From: Gammaproteobacteria bacterium
Lineage (GTDB): Bacteria > Pseudomonadota > Gammaproteobacteria > Competibacterales > Competibacteraceae
Reading direction: 5' to 3'
Length of the DNA stretch: 6,446 bases
Assembly (NCBI GenBank): GCA_020047885.1
Contig: JAIFNF010000235.1
Span: 1 to 6,446, forward strand
In this document: positions 1-5,863 of the stretch, one piece after another
Position numbering within the stretch: position 1 is the first letter of the stretch
Layout of the letters: the number at the start of each line of letters is the position of its first letter
Translations under genes and position numbers: made by a program
The notes under the pieces: generated by a model
The model's input: only the letters and a program-made list of their open reading frames with translations
What the model was told of the DNA's origin: nothing
The model's database searches: none

Positions 1-1
1 A

Positions 2-661
2 AATAGCCATCAGTCATATCGAGAATATATCAATAATAAATTCTTCAAAATACATAAACTAGCAGCCAATCGTTGCCTTGAAGATCTAGGGGATGAACCA
101 ACTTTTTTGAGAAAAATTTTATTGGATAATCCAAATGATCAGTTAGCTAGAGCAAGATATTTATCTATTAGAACGCCAAAACTAATAAATGATGACAAAG
201 ATCAGGGGCTATTATTTTTTTCTATCAGGTTGTCTATATTTATTTTTAGCATAATTTTTATTTCTTTGGTAATAAACCCTGTATTTGGTGGCTTTATATC
301 ACTGTGTATAGTAGTGCCAATAATTTACTCAAAGAAAAAGTCTATTCAAAAGGAATCAAATAAAAAATTATTTTTATTATGGTTAAGCATAAAAATTTTA
401 ATTTTTTCCATACTTTTTTTACTTATATCTTCTCTTCTCTGGCATCACAAAGTTATCCATCCTGTTATTGCCAGCCTTCTTCCATCACTTTTGATGATGA
501 TGCCAATAATTATAAAAGATAAGTTTTTGATACGTACTGCTGATCATGAATTAGGTCCCCTACCATGGTCTGCCGTACTTATGAAGGAGGATACTATCAA
601 ACGTCGTTTCTCTCCAAATAGTTTATCTGTACCATCAACACAGCCGCCTCAACAAAATTGA
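2..661 (+). CDS. 3' part of a multi-pass membrane protein gene, function unknown
   Basis: The frame ending in TGA at 659-661 is open back to the window edge, so the gene begins further left; 219 residues are visible. A TTG at 107 could be taken as a start, but the 35 codons before it read as normal protein (for example HKLAANRCLEDLGDEP), so I treat it as internal. The visible N-terminal stretch of about 65 residues is soluble and charged. It is followed by about four hydrophobic segments (visible residues about 70-91, 94-108, 123-147, 152-171), split by a Lys-rich loop (KKKSIQKESNKK), then a soluble tail of about 45 residues ending in Pro/Gln. This suggests an inner-membrane protein with a cytosolic N-terminal domain, most of which is off-window. 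I recognise no family. Codon use is very AT-rich, unlike the next gene 10 bases downstream, which points to separate origin. Confidence 0.72.
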   Translation, partial: NSHQSYREYINNKFFKIHKLAANRCLEDLGDEPTFLRKILLDNPNDQLARARYLSIRTPKLINDDKDQGLLFFSIRLSIFIFSIIFISLVINPVFGGFISLCIVVPIIYSKKKSIQKESNKKLFLLWLSIKILIFSILFLLISSLLWHHKVIHPVIASLLPSLLMMMPIIIKDKFLIRTADHELGPLPWSAVLMKEDTIKRRFSPNSLSVPSTQPPQQN

Positions 662-671
662 ATTTTAACCC

Positions 672-2507
672 ATGATAATTCCCTCTTGGCCCCGCTGGAT
701 TGAAGACCTGCGCCGATTATTACCGATTCGCGCCCAATTCGTGTTCACCGGCAACATCCGCGACGCCTTTCTCACGCCCATTGAAAACGGCCTGGCTCCG
801 ATGCGGTTCATTGACTGCCTGTGGGAAGCCTTGCGCCCAATGGGCTATGAATTCCTGCTGCTGCACGACCGGGTTGATGGGCTAAACATCTACCCTGATG
901 AACCCGCCCGCCGTGAATCAGCCGCCCAAGCGCTGAACCTCAACGCCCTCAGCCAAGGACCTGCGGAAGTCTCCATCGCCCGCCTCCCCGAACACCTCCG
1001 CACCGCCGTGGTTGGCGCCAGCATCCGCATGGCCGTCATCCTCGACTACGCCTCCCGCCTCACCCCCCAACCGCAATCATTAGCCCCAGCCGACCTCGAA
1101 TTTTTCACCGCCTGCGAAAAACTCGCTCAAACCGCCCATCCCATCGTCGCCGGAGACGGCCCCCCGCTCTACAACCCGATCTTCTGGCTCTGCCACCGCG
1201 ATAGCGACCTCCCCTCCTGGTTCCCCCTTGATAACGAAACCATCCACGCCATCGCCCTCCCGCAACCCGACCTTGAAGAGCGACACAAAGCCGCCGAAGT
1301 CCTGGCTCCCGCCTTTGCCGGCCACGATACCGCCACTCCCGCCCAACTCGCCGAGTTCACCAAAACCTTCGCCGAACTTAGCCAGAGCATGACCCTCCGC
1401 GCCCTGCTCGACATCACCCAACTCGCCCGCGCCCAGTCGCTCGGCCTGACCGAAATCGCCGACGCCGTGCGCTGCTACAAAGTCGGCGCTCTCGAAAACC
1501 CCTGGAAACGCGACCTGCTGCGCGAACGCATCCGCAACGCCCGCGACCAGATCAATAAACGTGTCAAAGGCCAGTCCCAGGCCGCCATCAAAACCGTGGA
1601 CATCCTCATGCGCTCAGTCATGGGGCTGACCGGCGCCCAAGCCAGCGCCCGGGGTGCCCGCCCGCGTGGCGTCCTGTTCTTCGCTGGCCCGACCGGCGTC
1701 GGCAAAACCGAACTCGCCAAAAGCATCACCGAAATCCTGTTTGGCGACGAACGCGCCTACATCCGTTTCGACATGAGCGAATTTGCCGCCGAACAGGCCG
1801 ACGCCCGCCTGCTCGGCGCACCGCCCGGCTATGTCGGCTATGACGCTGGCGGCGAACTCACCAACGCCGTGCGCGAACGCCCGTTCAGCGTCATCCTGTT
1901 CGACGAGATCGAAAAAGCCCACCCGCGCATCCTCGACAAATTCCTGCAAATCCTCGAAGACGGTCGCCTGACTGACGGGCGCGGCAACACCGTCTACTTC
2001 TCCGAAGCCGTCATTATCTTCACCTCCAATCTCGGCATTTTTGTCGAAGGTCCCGACGGCCAGCGGATCCCGAATGTCACTGCTGGCGAACCCTATGCTG
2101 ACGTCGAGTCCAAGATTCGGCGCGCCATCCGCGACCACTTCCACTACATTCTGAATCGCCCGGAAATCCTCAACCGCATCGGCGACAACATCGTGGTCTT
2201 CCAATTCATCGCCCCGGACATCGCGGGTCAGATTTTTGAAGGGATGCTCAACAACGTGCGGCAGCGGGTGATCGACGAACACGACGGCCTGACGCTGATC
2301 ATTCCCCCGGATCTTCAGGAGCGCCTGCGCGACTGGTGTACGGCGGATCTGTCCAATGGCGGACGCGGCATCGGCAACCGGCTGGAAACCACGTTCGTCA
2401 ATCCCCTGGCTCGCGCCCTCTTTGACCTGGACCTGACTCACCGTCGTACCGTCGAAATTCGCGACCTCCGCGAACAGGATCAGGTCTACAGCATTGATCT
2501 GGCATAA
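672..2507 (+). CDS. AAA+ ATPase: degenerate N-terminal AAA-like module plus ClpB/ClpA-type D2 module
   Basis: 611 residues. The C-terminal half (about 300-611) is a Hsp100/Clp D2-type AAA+ domain, a hexameric ATP-driven protein remodeller. It has Walker A GPTGVGKT (339-346), pore loop GYVGYD (386-391), Walker B VILFDE (407-412), sensor 1 TSN (451-453), arginine finger in RPEILNR (Arg502), and a small domain with sensor-2 Arg565 in GGRGIGNR. All catalytic residues look intact. Residues 1 to about 280 have no P-loop but keep AAA-like pieces: FVFTGNIRD near 23-31, a hydrophobic strand MAVILDYA (120-127), FWLCHRDSDLPSWF (171-184), then a helical lid. I infer a dead first AAA ring. Clp N-domain repeats and the ClpB coiled-coil middle domain are absent, so this is not ClpB, ClpA or T6SS ClpV (all clearly longer). 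The ATG at 672 lacks a clear Shine-Dalgarno site, but similarity to an AAA core begins almost at once, so a later start is unlikely. Substrate unknown; probably acts with the FHA/PP2C genes downstream. Confidence 0.93.
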   Translation: MIIPSWPRWIEDLRRLLPIRAQFVFTGNIRDAFLTPIENGLAPMRFIDCLWEALRPMGYEFLLLHDRVDGLNIYPDEPARRESAAQALNLNALSQGPAEVSIARLPEHLRTAVVGASIRMAVILDYASRLTPQPQSLAPADLEFFTACEKLAQTAHPIVAGDGPPLYNPIFWLCHRDSDLPSWFPLDNETIHAIALPQPDLEERHKAAEVLAPAFAGHDTATPAQLAEFTKTFAELSQSMTLRALLDITQLARAQSLGLTEIADAVRCYKVGALENPWKRDLLRERIRNARDQINKRVKGQSQAAIKTVDILMRSVMGLTGAQASARGARPRGVLFFAGPTGVGKTELAKSITEILFGDERAYIRFDMSEFAAEQADARLLGAPPGYVGYDAGGELTNAVRERPFSVILFDEIEKAHPRILDKFLQILEDGRLTDGRGNTVYFSEAVIIFTSNLGIFVEGPDGQRIPNVTAGEPYADVESKIRRAIRDHFHYILNRPEILNRIGDNIVVFQFIAPDIAGQIFEGMLNNVRQRVIDEHDGLTLIIPPDLQERLRDWCTADLSNGGRGIGNRLETTFVNPLARALFDLDLTHRRTVEIRDLREQDQVYSIDLA

Positions 2508-2532
2508 TCGCCTGCATGTACCCCTGATTAAC

Positions 2533-2540
2533 GGAAGGAG
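2533..2540 (+). promoter_or_regulatory. Ribosome-binding site of Uma2 copy 1
   Basis: GGAAGGAG lies five bases before the ATG at 2546. It is the strongest Shine-Dalgarno match in the left half of the window and fixes the Uma2 start. The same leader, with AAAAGGAG, precedes copy 2, so the translation signal was duplicated with the gene. Confidence 0.8.
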
Positions 2541-2545
2541 TCGCC

Positions 2546-3145
2546 ATGTCCCGACCGGCTGAACACTTCATCACCGCCGCTGACTATCTCGCGCTGGAAC
2601 GCCAGGCCGACACCAAAAGCGAATATTTGAACGGCGGTATCTACGCCATGAGCGGCGCCAGCAAGGAACACAACACAATCGTGTTTAATCTGGCGCATCG
2701 CATTGGCAGTCAACTCGATGGCAAACCGTGTCGAGGTTATGTCAACGATATGCGGGTCAAGGTCAGTCCGACCGGTCTGTACACCTACCCGGATGTGATC
2801 GTGGTTTGCGGCGAACCACAATTTGAGGATGATCAGTTCGATACACTGCTTAATCCCAAAGTGATTATCGAAGTACTGTCTGAAAGTACCGAGCAATATG
2901 ACCGGGCCGATAAATTCGCCCATTACCGGACGCTGGATTCCCTGACGGATTATCTACTGGCAGCCCAGAATCAGCCGTTCATTGAACATTTCCAGCGGCA
3001 AGCCGACGGATCATGGCGGTATTCTGCGGTGCAAGGTCTGGACGCGGAGATCACCATCCCGGCGATAGGATGCGTATTGCGGCTGGCGGAAGTGTATCAA
3101 TGGGTCGAGTTTCCTGAACCTCGTGGGCGTCTGCGTTTGGTATGA
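2546..3145 (+). CDS. Uma2-family PD-(D/E)XK nuclease-fold protein (DUF820), copy 1
   Basis: 199 residues, a full-length member of the Uma2 (DUF820) family of predicted restriction-type endonucleases; what these proteins cut is generally not established. Family signatures seen: KSEYLNGGIYAMSGAS (24-39) followed by HN, TYPDVIVVCGEPQ (80-92) with the first acidic residue Asp83, IIEVLSEST (107-115) with Glu109, and DKFAHY (122-127) with Lys123 as the likely migrated catalytic lysine. It sits between the AAA+ gene (38 bases away) and the radical SAM gene, whose ATG overlaps its stop codon as ATGA. It therefore reads as an insert within the operon that is translationally coupled to radical SAM. It shares about 155 of 199 residues with the copy at 5193-5792. 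A nuclease fold is well supported; in vivo function is not. Confidence 0.93.
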   Translation: MSRPAEHFITAADYLALERQADTKSEYLNGGIYAMSGASKEHNTIVFNLAHRIGSQLDGKPCRGYVNDMRVKVSPTGLYTYPDVIVVCGEPQFEDDQFDTLLNPKVIIEVLSESTEQYDRADKFAHYRTLDSLTDYLLAAQNQPFIEHFQRQADGSWRYSAVQGLDAEITIPAIGCVLRLAEVYQWVEFPEPRGRLRLV

Positions 3146-3810
3146 AGCCCTTACCCAGTGCTCTCATCCGGCTGAATAAAGCCCATTTTCCGGTCACGGT
3201 CCTCGGACCTGGGCGACGGATTGGACTCTGGGTGCAGGGCTGTTCCTTGCACTGTCGGGGCTGCGTCTCTCAAGACACTTGGGCCGTCGATAGCGGTACG
3301 ACCCTGCCCGTCAACCTGCTGCTGGAGTGGTGTCAATCCGTCGCCGATGACCGCCTAGATGGCGTCACCATCTCCGGCGGCGAACCTTTTGAACAATCGG
3401 AAGCGCTGGCGGAACTGCTCGATGGTCTGCAGCAATGGCGGACCACGCGCCCCGAACCCTTCGATATCCTCTGCTACAGCGGCCTGTCCTACACCCGCCT
3501 GCAAACTGAATTCCCCAGCATCCTGGCCCGGCTCGACGGCCTCATTCCGGAACCCTATCTGAATCACCACCCCTTGGGTGAAGCCTGGCGCGGTTCCGAC
3601 AACCAGCCCCTGATCGCCCTGAGTCCCCTGGGCGAAACCCGCTATGGCGCAACCGTCCCGCTGCCGCCCGCCCGCAAGCGACTCCAGATTAACGTCGAAA
3701 ACGAAGCCGTTTGGTTCATTGGTATCCCCGACCGGGGCGACCTGGCGGATCTCGAACAGCGCTGCCGGGATCGGGGTCTGACCTTGGGAGAGGTGTCATG
3801 GCGTCCATAA
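3142..3810 (+). CDS. NrdG-like radical SAM / 4Fe-4S single-cluster protein
   Basis: 222 residues. Cys34, Cys38 and Cys41 form the CxxxCxxC motif of radical SAM enzymes, which hold a 4Fe-4S cluster that cleaves S-adenosylmethionine to a 5'-deoxyadenosyl radical. SGGEPFEQ (78-85) is the SAM-binding GGEP motif, and YSG (112-114) and WRGSDNQ (149-155) match the later motifs of the NrdG/PflA-activase-like group. NrdG itself is about 155 residues, so this protein carries a C-terminal extension of about 65 residues. No glycyl-radical enzyme or anaerobic ribonucleotide reductase is in the window, so the target is unknown and the name nrdG is not justified. The start ATG overlaps the Uma2 stop (ATGA), with no strong ribosome-binding site of its own, implying coupled translation. 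Its 3' end overlaps the FHA gene by 13 bases. Confidence 0.9.
   Translation: MKPLPSALIRLNKAHFPVTVLGPGRRIGLWVQGCSLHCRGCVSQDTWAVDSGTTLPVNLLLEWCQSVADDRLDGVTISGGEPFEQSEALAELLDGLQQWRTTRPEPFDILCYSGLSYTRLQTEFPSILARLDGLIPEPYLNHHPLGEAWRGSDNQPLIALSPLGETRYGATVPLPPARKRLQINVENEAVWFIGIPDRGDLADLEQRCRDRGLTLGEVSWRP
3786..3793 (+). promoter_or_regulatory. Ribosome-binding site deciding the FHA gene start
   Basis: GGGAGAGG inside the end of the radical SAM gene lies four bases before the ATG at 3798. It supports that ATG over a non-ATG start further upstream in the same frame (3711), which would make a low-complexity extension and an 87-base longer overlap. Confidence 0.7.
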
Positions 3811-4385
3811 GGCGCTGCCCGACCTGTCGCCGGGAAAACCCCGCGACGGCCATGATCTGCGGCCAATGTGGCTCCAGCATCGCCCATGTCCCGTTCTCCA
3901 CGACGGCTCCGCCGCCTGCTGTGCCACCGTCCAGTGTGGAACCGGCACCGTCCCCCAGTCCACCCTCCGCCCCCTCTCGGTTCTGTCCCGATCCCGATTG
4001 CCAACTCGCTAATCCGCCTGACGCGGAACGCTGTCTCTATTGCAACACCTCTTTAACCGATGCGCCCCCCCGACCTGCAGAAGTACGCCGCATTCAACTG
4101 ATCGGACCGTGGGGCGAGCACGACGTGCTCAATGAGCTGATCATCGGCCGTGACCCTGACAGCTCACCGCTGGCCCGTCATCTCGAACCCTGGGATAACA
4201 TTTCCCGGCGGCACACGCGCCTGCAACGGGACGGCGACACGGTTCGGGTAGAAGATTTAGGCTCCACCAACGGCACATTCCTCAACGACATCCGCCTCAC
4301 CCCTCACCAACCGACCCCCCTTCAAACCAACGCCACCCTGCGTCTGGCCAGCAATCTGCGCCTCGACCTCCGGTTCCTGCCATGA
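3798..4385 (+). CDS. Double zinc-ribbon plus FHA-domain phosphothreonine-binding protein
   Basis: 195 residues from the ATG at 3798. The first zinc ribbon has Cys7, Cys10, Cys21 and Cys24 (CxxC-x10-CxxC); a second has Cys63, Cys68, Cys79 and Cys82. They are joined by a Pro/Ser/Ala-rich linker (about 34-60), probably disordered. The FHA domain fills about 97-195: IIGRDP (115-120) gives the conserved Gly-Arg, ISRRHTRL (135-142) the Ser and His of the binding loop, and GSTNGTFLN (155-163) the Asn that reads phosphothreonine. The family binds phosphothreonine peptides, so the protein is expected to dock a partner phosphorylated by a Ser/Thr kinase; the ribbons may bind protein or nucleic acid. 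It overlaps the radical SAM gene by 13 bases and the PP2C gene by four (ATGA), so the three are one transcript. No membrane segment, so cytosolic. Confidence 0.92.
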   Translation: MASIRRCPTCRRENPATAMICGQCGSSIAHVPFSTTAPPPAVPPSSVEPAPSPSPPSAPSRFCPDPDCQLANPPDAERCLYCNTSLTDAPPRPAEVRRIQLIGPWGEHDVLNELIIGRDPDSSPLARHLEPWDNISRRHTRLQRDGDTVRVEDLGSTNGTFLNDIRLTPHQPTPLQTNATLRLASNLRLDLRFLP

Positions 4386-5134
4386 GCATCCCTGTCGTTC
4401 ACATCGCCGCCATCACCCACCGGGGCAGCGTCCGCCCGGAGAATCAGGACGCTATTTTGATTGATGACTGGCTCAACCAGGATGCCATGACTGCCCCGCA
4501 AATCTGGAGTTTGCCGTTGGATCGACCGCGGCTATGCCTGACTGCTGACGGAATGGGCGGTCATGCGGGCGGCGCACAAGCCAGCCGCCTCGTCGCCGAA
4601 TACTTCCGTGACCCCATCGGCGAACTGACCCCGGACGCCGACGCCCTCGCCCAGCATCTGCACGCCATCAACGCTGAACTCTACCGACGGATGGCGGATG
4701 ATCCGGCGCTTGCCGGGATGGGTGCAACCGTCGCCGGACTGGTGCTGGGACCGGAACAAGTCGCCATCTTCAACGTCGGCGACAGCCGGGTCTACCGTCG
4801 CCAAGGTCCCTGGCTGGAACAACTGAGCATTGACGACAGTCCCCACAAAACCTATGGCGATCCGGATGCGAGTCGCGCCAGTCATGTTGTCACCCAGGCG
4901 CTGGGCGGCATGAACTGCTTGACCACGATTCTGCCCCATATCCAGCTTCATCCGCTGACGCCCAACCGCGAATACCTGATCTGCACTGACGGTCTCACCG
5001 ACGCCCTCTCTCTGGATGAACTGGAAGCTGCAACGGGTAATGACATTGCTGTTGTCGCGCAAACCCTGCTGAATCTAGCGCTGGCGCGGGGGGCGGCGGA
5101 TAATGTTTCGTTCATCTTGATCAAAACCGCTTGA
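4382..5134 (+). CDS. PP2C-type Ser/Thr protein phosphatase
   Basis: 250 residues, the length of a stand-alone bacterial PP2C (PPM) catalytic domain, a metal-dependent phosphatase that removes phosphate from Ser/Thr. Motifs in order: RGSVRPENQD (14-23) with metal-site Asp23, TADGMGGHAGG (54-64) with Asp56, GMGATVAGL (112-120), NVGDSRVYR (131-139), ICTDGLTD (200-207) with Asp203, and ADNVSFILI (239-247) with Asp240. All metal-binding acidic residues expected for the family are present, so it should be active. There is no signal peptide or membrane segment. It begins within the FHA stop codon (ATGA) with no clear ribosome-binding site, which implies coupling. A phosphatase plus FHA reader normally works with a Hanks-type kinase; none is in the window. 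It is the last complete gene of the operon before the duplicated Uma2. Confidence 0.95.
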   Translation: MSIPVVHIAAITHRGSVRPENQDAILIDDWLNQDAMTAPQIWSLPLDRPRLCLTADGMGGHAGGAQASRLVAEYFRDPIGELTPDADALAQHLHAINAELYRRMADDPALAGMGATVAGLVLGPEQVAIFNVGDSRVYRRQGPWLEQLSIDDSPHKTYGDPDASRASHVVTQALGGMNCLTTILPHIQLHPLTPNREYLICTDGLTDALSLDELEAATGNDIAVVAQTLLNLALARGAADNVSFILIKTA

Positions 5135-5136
5135 CC

Positions 5137-5169
5137 GGTGCCCTGCCGATCCATCGTCGGCAGACCGCC
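5137..5169 (+). terminator. Hairpin after the PP2C gene, possible weak terminator
   Basis: CTGCCGA (5143-5149) and TCGGCAG (5157-5163) form a perfect seven-base-pair stem with a seven-base loop. A further GGTG/CGCC pairing (5137-5140 with 5166-5169, one G-U) extends it across a small internal loop. It follows the PP2C stop by two bases. No run of T follows, so it is at best an inefficient intrinsic terminator; an mRNA 3'-end stabiliser is equally possible. Its right arm touches the left end of the second direct repeat. Confidence 0.4.
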
Positions 5170-5179
5170 CTTGATTAAC

Positions 5180-5187
5180 AAAAGGAG
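5180..5187 (+). promoter_or_regulatory. Ribosome-binding site of Uma2 copy 2
   Basis: AAAAGGAG sits five bases before the ATG at 5193, matching the position and spacing of the site in front of copy 1. It fixes the start of the second Uma2 gene. Confidence 0.75.
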
Positions 5188-5192
5188 TCGCC

Positions 5193-5792
5193 ATGTCCCG
5201 ACCCGCTGAACACTTCATCACCGCTGCTGACTATCTCGCGCTGGAACGCCAGGCCGAAGCCAAAAGCGAATATTTCAACGGCGGCATCTACGCGATGAGC
5301 GGCGCCAGCCTCAAACACAATCGCATTGTTGCGGGTTTAGCGACAGCACTGGGTACTCAACTCAAGCGCAAGCCTTGTGAACCCTTTTTTGGAGATATGC
5401 GCGTCAAAGTCAGTCCCACCGGCCTGTACACCTATCCGGATGTGGTCGTGGTTTGCGGCGAACCGCAGTTGGAGGATCAACATTTCGATACTCTTCTCAA
5501 CCCCAAGATCATTATCGAAGTACTGTCCGAAAGTACCGAGAAATATGACCGGGGCGATAAATTCGCCCATTACCAGACGCTGGACTCCCTGACGGATTAT
5601 CTGCTGGTGGCCCAAAATCAGCCTTATATCGAACATTTCCACCGACAAGCGGATGGTTCATGGCGGTATTCCACTGCACAAGGTCTGGAAGCGGAGATCG
5701 ACATCGCGACTATTGGTTGCCTGTTGCCTTTGGCGGAAGTGTATGAGCGGGTGACTTTCCTGGAATCCCGGGGACGGTTGCGTTTGATATGA
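5193..5792 (+). CDS. Uma2-family PD-(D/E)XK nuclease-fold protein (DUF820), copy 2
   Basis: 199 residues, the same length as copy 1 and about 78% identical to it by hand count. Predicted nuclease-fold residues are kept: Asp83 in TYPDVVVVCGEPQ, Glu109 in IIEVLSEST, and Lys123 in DKFAHY. The gene is therefore apparently intact and under constraint, not a decaying duplicate. Differences cluster: 16 of about 44 lie in residues 40-67, a stretch where only 12 of 28 residues match, while residues 1-39 differ at only three. The variable block may hold target-contact residues or mark recombination with another Uma2 gene. It follows the PP2C gene by 58 bases and may share its transcript or have its own. 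Its stop overlaps the ATG of a truncated radical SAM remnant, copying the ATGA junction of copy 1. Confidence 0.92.
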   Translation: MSRPAEHFITAADYLALERQAEAKSEYFNGGIYAMSGASLKHNRIVAGLATALGTQLKRKPCEPFFGDMRVKVSPTGLYTYPDVVVVCGEPQLEDQHFDTLLNPKIIIEVLSESTEKYDRGDKFAHYQTLDSLTDYLLVAQNQPYIEHFHRQADGSWRYSTAQGLEAEIDIATIGCLLPLAEVYERVTFLESRGRLRLI

Positions 5793-5842
5793 AGCTCTCC
5801 CCCAGTGCTCTAATTCGGCTGAATAAAGCCCATTTTCTCTAA
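5789..5842 (+). pseudogene. Truncated remnant of the radical SAM gene start
   Basis: An ATG overlapping the Uma2 stop opens a 17-codon frame, MKLSPSALIRLNKAHFL, ending at TAA 5840-5842. The first 16 residues match the N-terminus of the radical SAM protein at 3142 except residues 3 and 4, and 44 of 49 bases are identical. The match stops at 5837, before the Cys cluster, so nothing functional remains. It marks the right breakpoint of the duplication. Confidence 0.88.
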
Positions 5843-5863
5843 TTGCCCGCAGGATTATAGCGA

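Larger units (their letters stand above)
2521..3190 (+). repeat. Direct repeat copy 1: leader, Uma2 gene and start of radical SAM gene
   Basis: This stretch aligns without gaps, at a constant offset of 2647 bases, to 5168-5837. It covers a 25-base leader with the ribosome-binding site, the full 199-codon Uma2 gene and the first 49 bases of the radical SAM gene. Leader and first 39 codons are nearly identical between copies; the 49 bases in the radical SAM gene differ at five positions. No inverted repeats, transposase or target-site duplications are visible at the ends. This copy is the likely ancestral arrangement, because here the radical SAM gene is complete. Confidence 0.9.
5168..5837 (+). 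repeat. Direct repeat copy 2: leader, Uma2 gene and truncated radical SAM start
   Basis: Second copy of 2521-3190, colinear without gaps. It ends exactly where the radical SAM match breaks off (CCCATTTTC shared, then unrelated sequence). Similarity on the left fades just upstream of the shared TTAAC and ribosome-binding leader. The radical SAM fragment it carries has no use here, so this copy is derived from a Uma2-radical SAM arrangement such as that at 2546-3810, either within this locus or from a relative elsewhere. Confidence 0.9.

Noticed and set aside
107..661. Membrane protein starting at TTG 107
   Set aside because: The frame continues without a stop to the left edge and the extra codons read as protein, so 107 is probably internal.
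1080..1421. Minus-strand open frame rich in Gly and Glu opposite the AAA+ N-terminal module
   Set aside because: Low-complexity shadow of the plus-strand gene, with no motif.
1614..2441. Long minus-strand open frame (275 codons) opposite the AAA+ gene
   Set aside because: It lies entirely across the ClpB-type motifs on the plus strand; GC-rich codon use creates such antisense frames, and its product shows no domain.
3711..3797. Extended start for the FHA protein upstream of 3798
   Set aside because: The extra 29 residues are Pro/Gly/Arg-rich shadow of the radical SAM gene; the ATG at 3798 has a good ribosome-binding site and begins just before the zinc ribbon.
4532..5062. Minus-strand open frame (176 codons) opposite the PP2C gene
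   Set aside because: Overlaps all PP2C catalytic motifs and has no recognisable domain.
672..5134. Type VI secretion regulatory cluster (ClpV, Fha, PppA)
   Set aside because: The AAA+ protein is too short and lacks the ClpV N-domain; no Tss structural genes are present, and the radical SAM and zinc-ribbon proteins do not fit.
2521..5837. Composite transposon flanked by the two direct repeats
   Set aside because: The repeats encode Uma2, not a transposase, and show no terminal inverted repeats or target-site duplications.
5793..5863. Promoter in front of the NotI-like gene
   Set aside because: AT-rich pieces such as GATTATAG are present, but no pair of -35 and -10 boxes with proper spacing could be supported by eye.
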